Translations under genes and position numbers: made by a program
The notes under the pieces: model-generated
Told to the model about the DNA's origin: nothing
The model's input: only the letters and a program-made list of their open reading frames with translations
Databases searched by the model: none
Assembly (NCBI GenBank): GCA_020696885.1
Contig: JAJFMS010000317.1
Span: 1 to 5,355 of the forward strand
DNA length: 5,355 nt
Direction: 5' to 3'
Source: Armatimonadota bacterium
GTDB taxonomy: Bacteria > Armatimonadota > SYMT01
In this document: piece by piece, positions 4,352-5,355 of the stretch
Layout: each line of letters begins with the position of its first letter
How positions within the stretch are numbered: the first letter of the stretch is position 1

Positions 4352-5355
4352 CCCTCTAATGGCCACCAGCCCGCTGCCGGGCACTTCGTCGTCTTCTTCG
4401 GTCGTTGCGGGCGCCGCTTTCCGGAGCACGCTGTAGACCACCGGCACGAACATCAGGGTGAAGACCGTCGCGATGATGAGGCCGCCGATCACCGCGCGGC
4501 CCAGCGGCGCGTTCTGTTCGCCGCCTTCACCCAGGCCCAGGGACATCGGGAGCATTCCCAGGATCATCGCCAGGGCCGTCATCAGCACCGGGCGGAGGCG
4601 GGTGGCGCCCGCGGCCAGCGCCGCCTGTTTCGCATCCAGCCCCTCGGCGCGCACCTCGTTCGCGAACGTCACCATCAGGATGGAGTTCGCGGTGGCGACC
4701 CCGACGGACATGATCGTCCCCATCAGCGCCGGCACGCTCAGGGTCGTCTGCGAGACGAACAGCATCCAGACGATCCCGGCGATGGCGCCCGGCAGGGCCA
4801 TCAGGATGATGAACGGATCCAGCCAGCTCTGAAAGTTGACCACCATCAGCAGGTACACCAGCACGATGGCGAAGATCAACCCCATCCCCAGCCCGGTAAA
4901 GGAGCTGCGCATGCTCTCCACCTGGCCGCGCACCACGGTGGAAGTGCCTTTCGGCATCTGCTTCTGGTAGCGCGCCAGCACGCGGTCCACGTCCGCCGCC
5001 ACGCCGCCCAGGTCCCGACCCTGCACGTTGGCGTAGACGTTGAAGGTGGGCTGGACGTTGTAGTGGTTGATGACCGCCATCGACTGCCCGCGCTGGATGG
5101 AAGCCAGGTTGCCAAGGAGCTGCGGCGCACCGGTCGCGCCGCCCCCGGCGGCGGAAAGCGGGGTGCGGCCCAGGGCCTGGAGGCTATCCATCCGGTGCTG
5201 CGGCGTCTGCACGGCCACCACGTAGTTGACGCCGTTCTTCGGGTTGATGAAGTAGGTCGGCTGCACCGCGCCGCTGCCGCTGAGGGACACCAGCAGGCTG
5301 CTCGCCACGTCCCGCTCCGTTAGACCCACCTGCGAAGCGCGGGAGCGGTCCACGT
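4337..5355 (-). CDS. RND efflux permease (AcrB-like), C-terminal 338 residues, 5' end outside window
   Basis: This is the C-terminal third of an RND inner-membrane pump, a trimeric proton/drug antiporter usually of about 1,040 residues. In the visible fragment, residues 1-150 are the end of the second periplasmic domain. They are followed by transmembrane helices matching AcrB TM8 (153-175, ending NFQSW), TM9 (180-200), TM10 (208-232, VGVATANSILMVTFANE), TM11 (253-273, RLRPVLMTALAMILGMLP) and TM12 (283-311). An acidic C-terminal tail follows (EEDDEVPGSG). The first complete codon (5353-5351) is GTG read internally as Val, not a start. Arg252 and Thr259 match the AcrB relay residues R971 and T978, but the K940 position on TM10 is Ala222. 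The gene precedes the adaptor gene, and its stop lies inside the octamer element. Confidence 0.95.
   Translation of the reverse strand, partial: VDRSRASQVGLTERDVASSLLVSLSGSGAVQPTYFINPKNGVNYVVAVQTPQHRMDSLQALGRTPLSAAGGGATGAPQLLGNLASIQRGQSMAVINHYNVQPTFNVYANVQGRDLGGVAADVDRVLARYQKQMPKGTSTVVRGQVESMRSSFTGLGMGLIFAIVLVYLLMVVNFQSWLDPFIILMALPGAIAGIVWMLFVSQTTLSVPALMGTIMSVGVATANSILMVTFANEVRAEGLDAKQAALAAGATRLRPVLMTALAMILGMLPMSLGLGEGGEQNAPLGRAVIGGLIIATVFTLMFVPVVYSVLRKAAPATTEEDDEVPGSGLVAIRGGVLD

Noticed and set aside
4286..5323. Long plus-strand open frame opposite the permease (345 codons)
   Set aside because: His/Arg/Gln-rich antisense of a clear transmembrane protein; no motif and no ribosome binding site.

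Overview
This 5.36 kb, GC-rich window comes from a Gram-negative-type (diderm) bacterium: it encodes a tripartite RND efflux pump whose adaptor and permease only make sense across a two-membrane envelope. I cannot assign the taxon. The 8-bp GGAGTNNT repeats between the efflux genes remind me of intergenic repeats in Gemmatimonadota-like environmental genomes, but that is a weak impression.

Layout. Positions 1-822 (minus strand) hold the first 274 codons of a GT39-type membrane glycosyltransferase that runs off the left edge. It has a strong ribosome binding site, and its stop codon lies outside the window. Positions 823-1343 hold no gene I can support. Positions 1344-2164 hold two decayed genes facing each other: a plus-strand SRPBCC/AHSA1-family remnant with a frameshift, and a minus-strand PAP2-phosphatase remnant whose three signature motifs lie in three different reading frames. 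A near-perfect 50-bp hairpin (2251-2300, with a perfect 38-bp palindrome core) separates this scar from the efflux genes and is the likely terminator of the efflux transcript.

Positions 2319-5355 (minus strand) carry an RND efflux pair. The permease is transcribed first (C-terminal third only, entering from the right edge) and is followed by a 635-residue periplasmic adaptor. The adaptor is much longer than the usual 380-400 residues because its alpha-hairpin has about 134 residues per arm, built from almost uninterrupted 7-residue repeats. The two genes are separated by 110 bp, most of it occupied by a 100-bp element made of four GGAGTNNT octamers, a central small hairpin, and four octamers in inverted orientation. 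This element also supplies the permease stop codon.

Together the permease (inner-membrane, proton-driven) and adaptor would work with a TolC-like outer-membrane channel that is not in the window. The GT39 gene is a separate unit. The most interesting points are the oversized adaptor hairpin, the octamer element, and the cluster of decayed genes with motifs still readable across frames.
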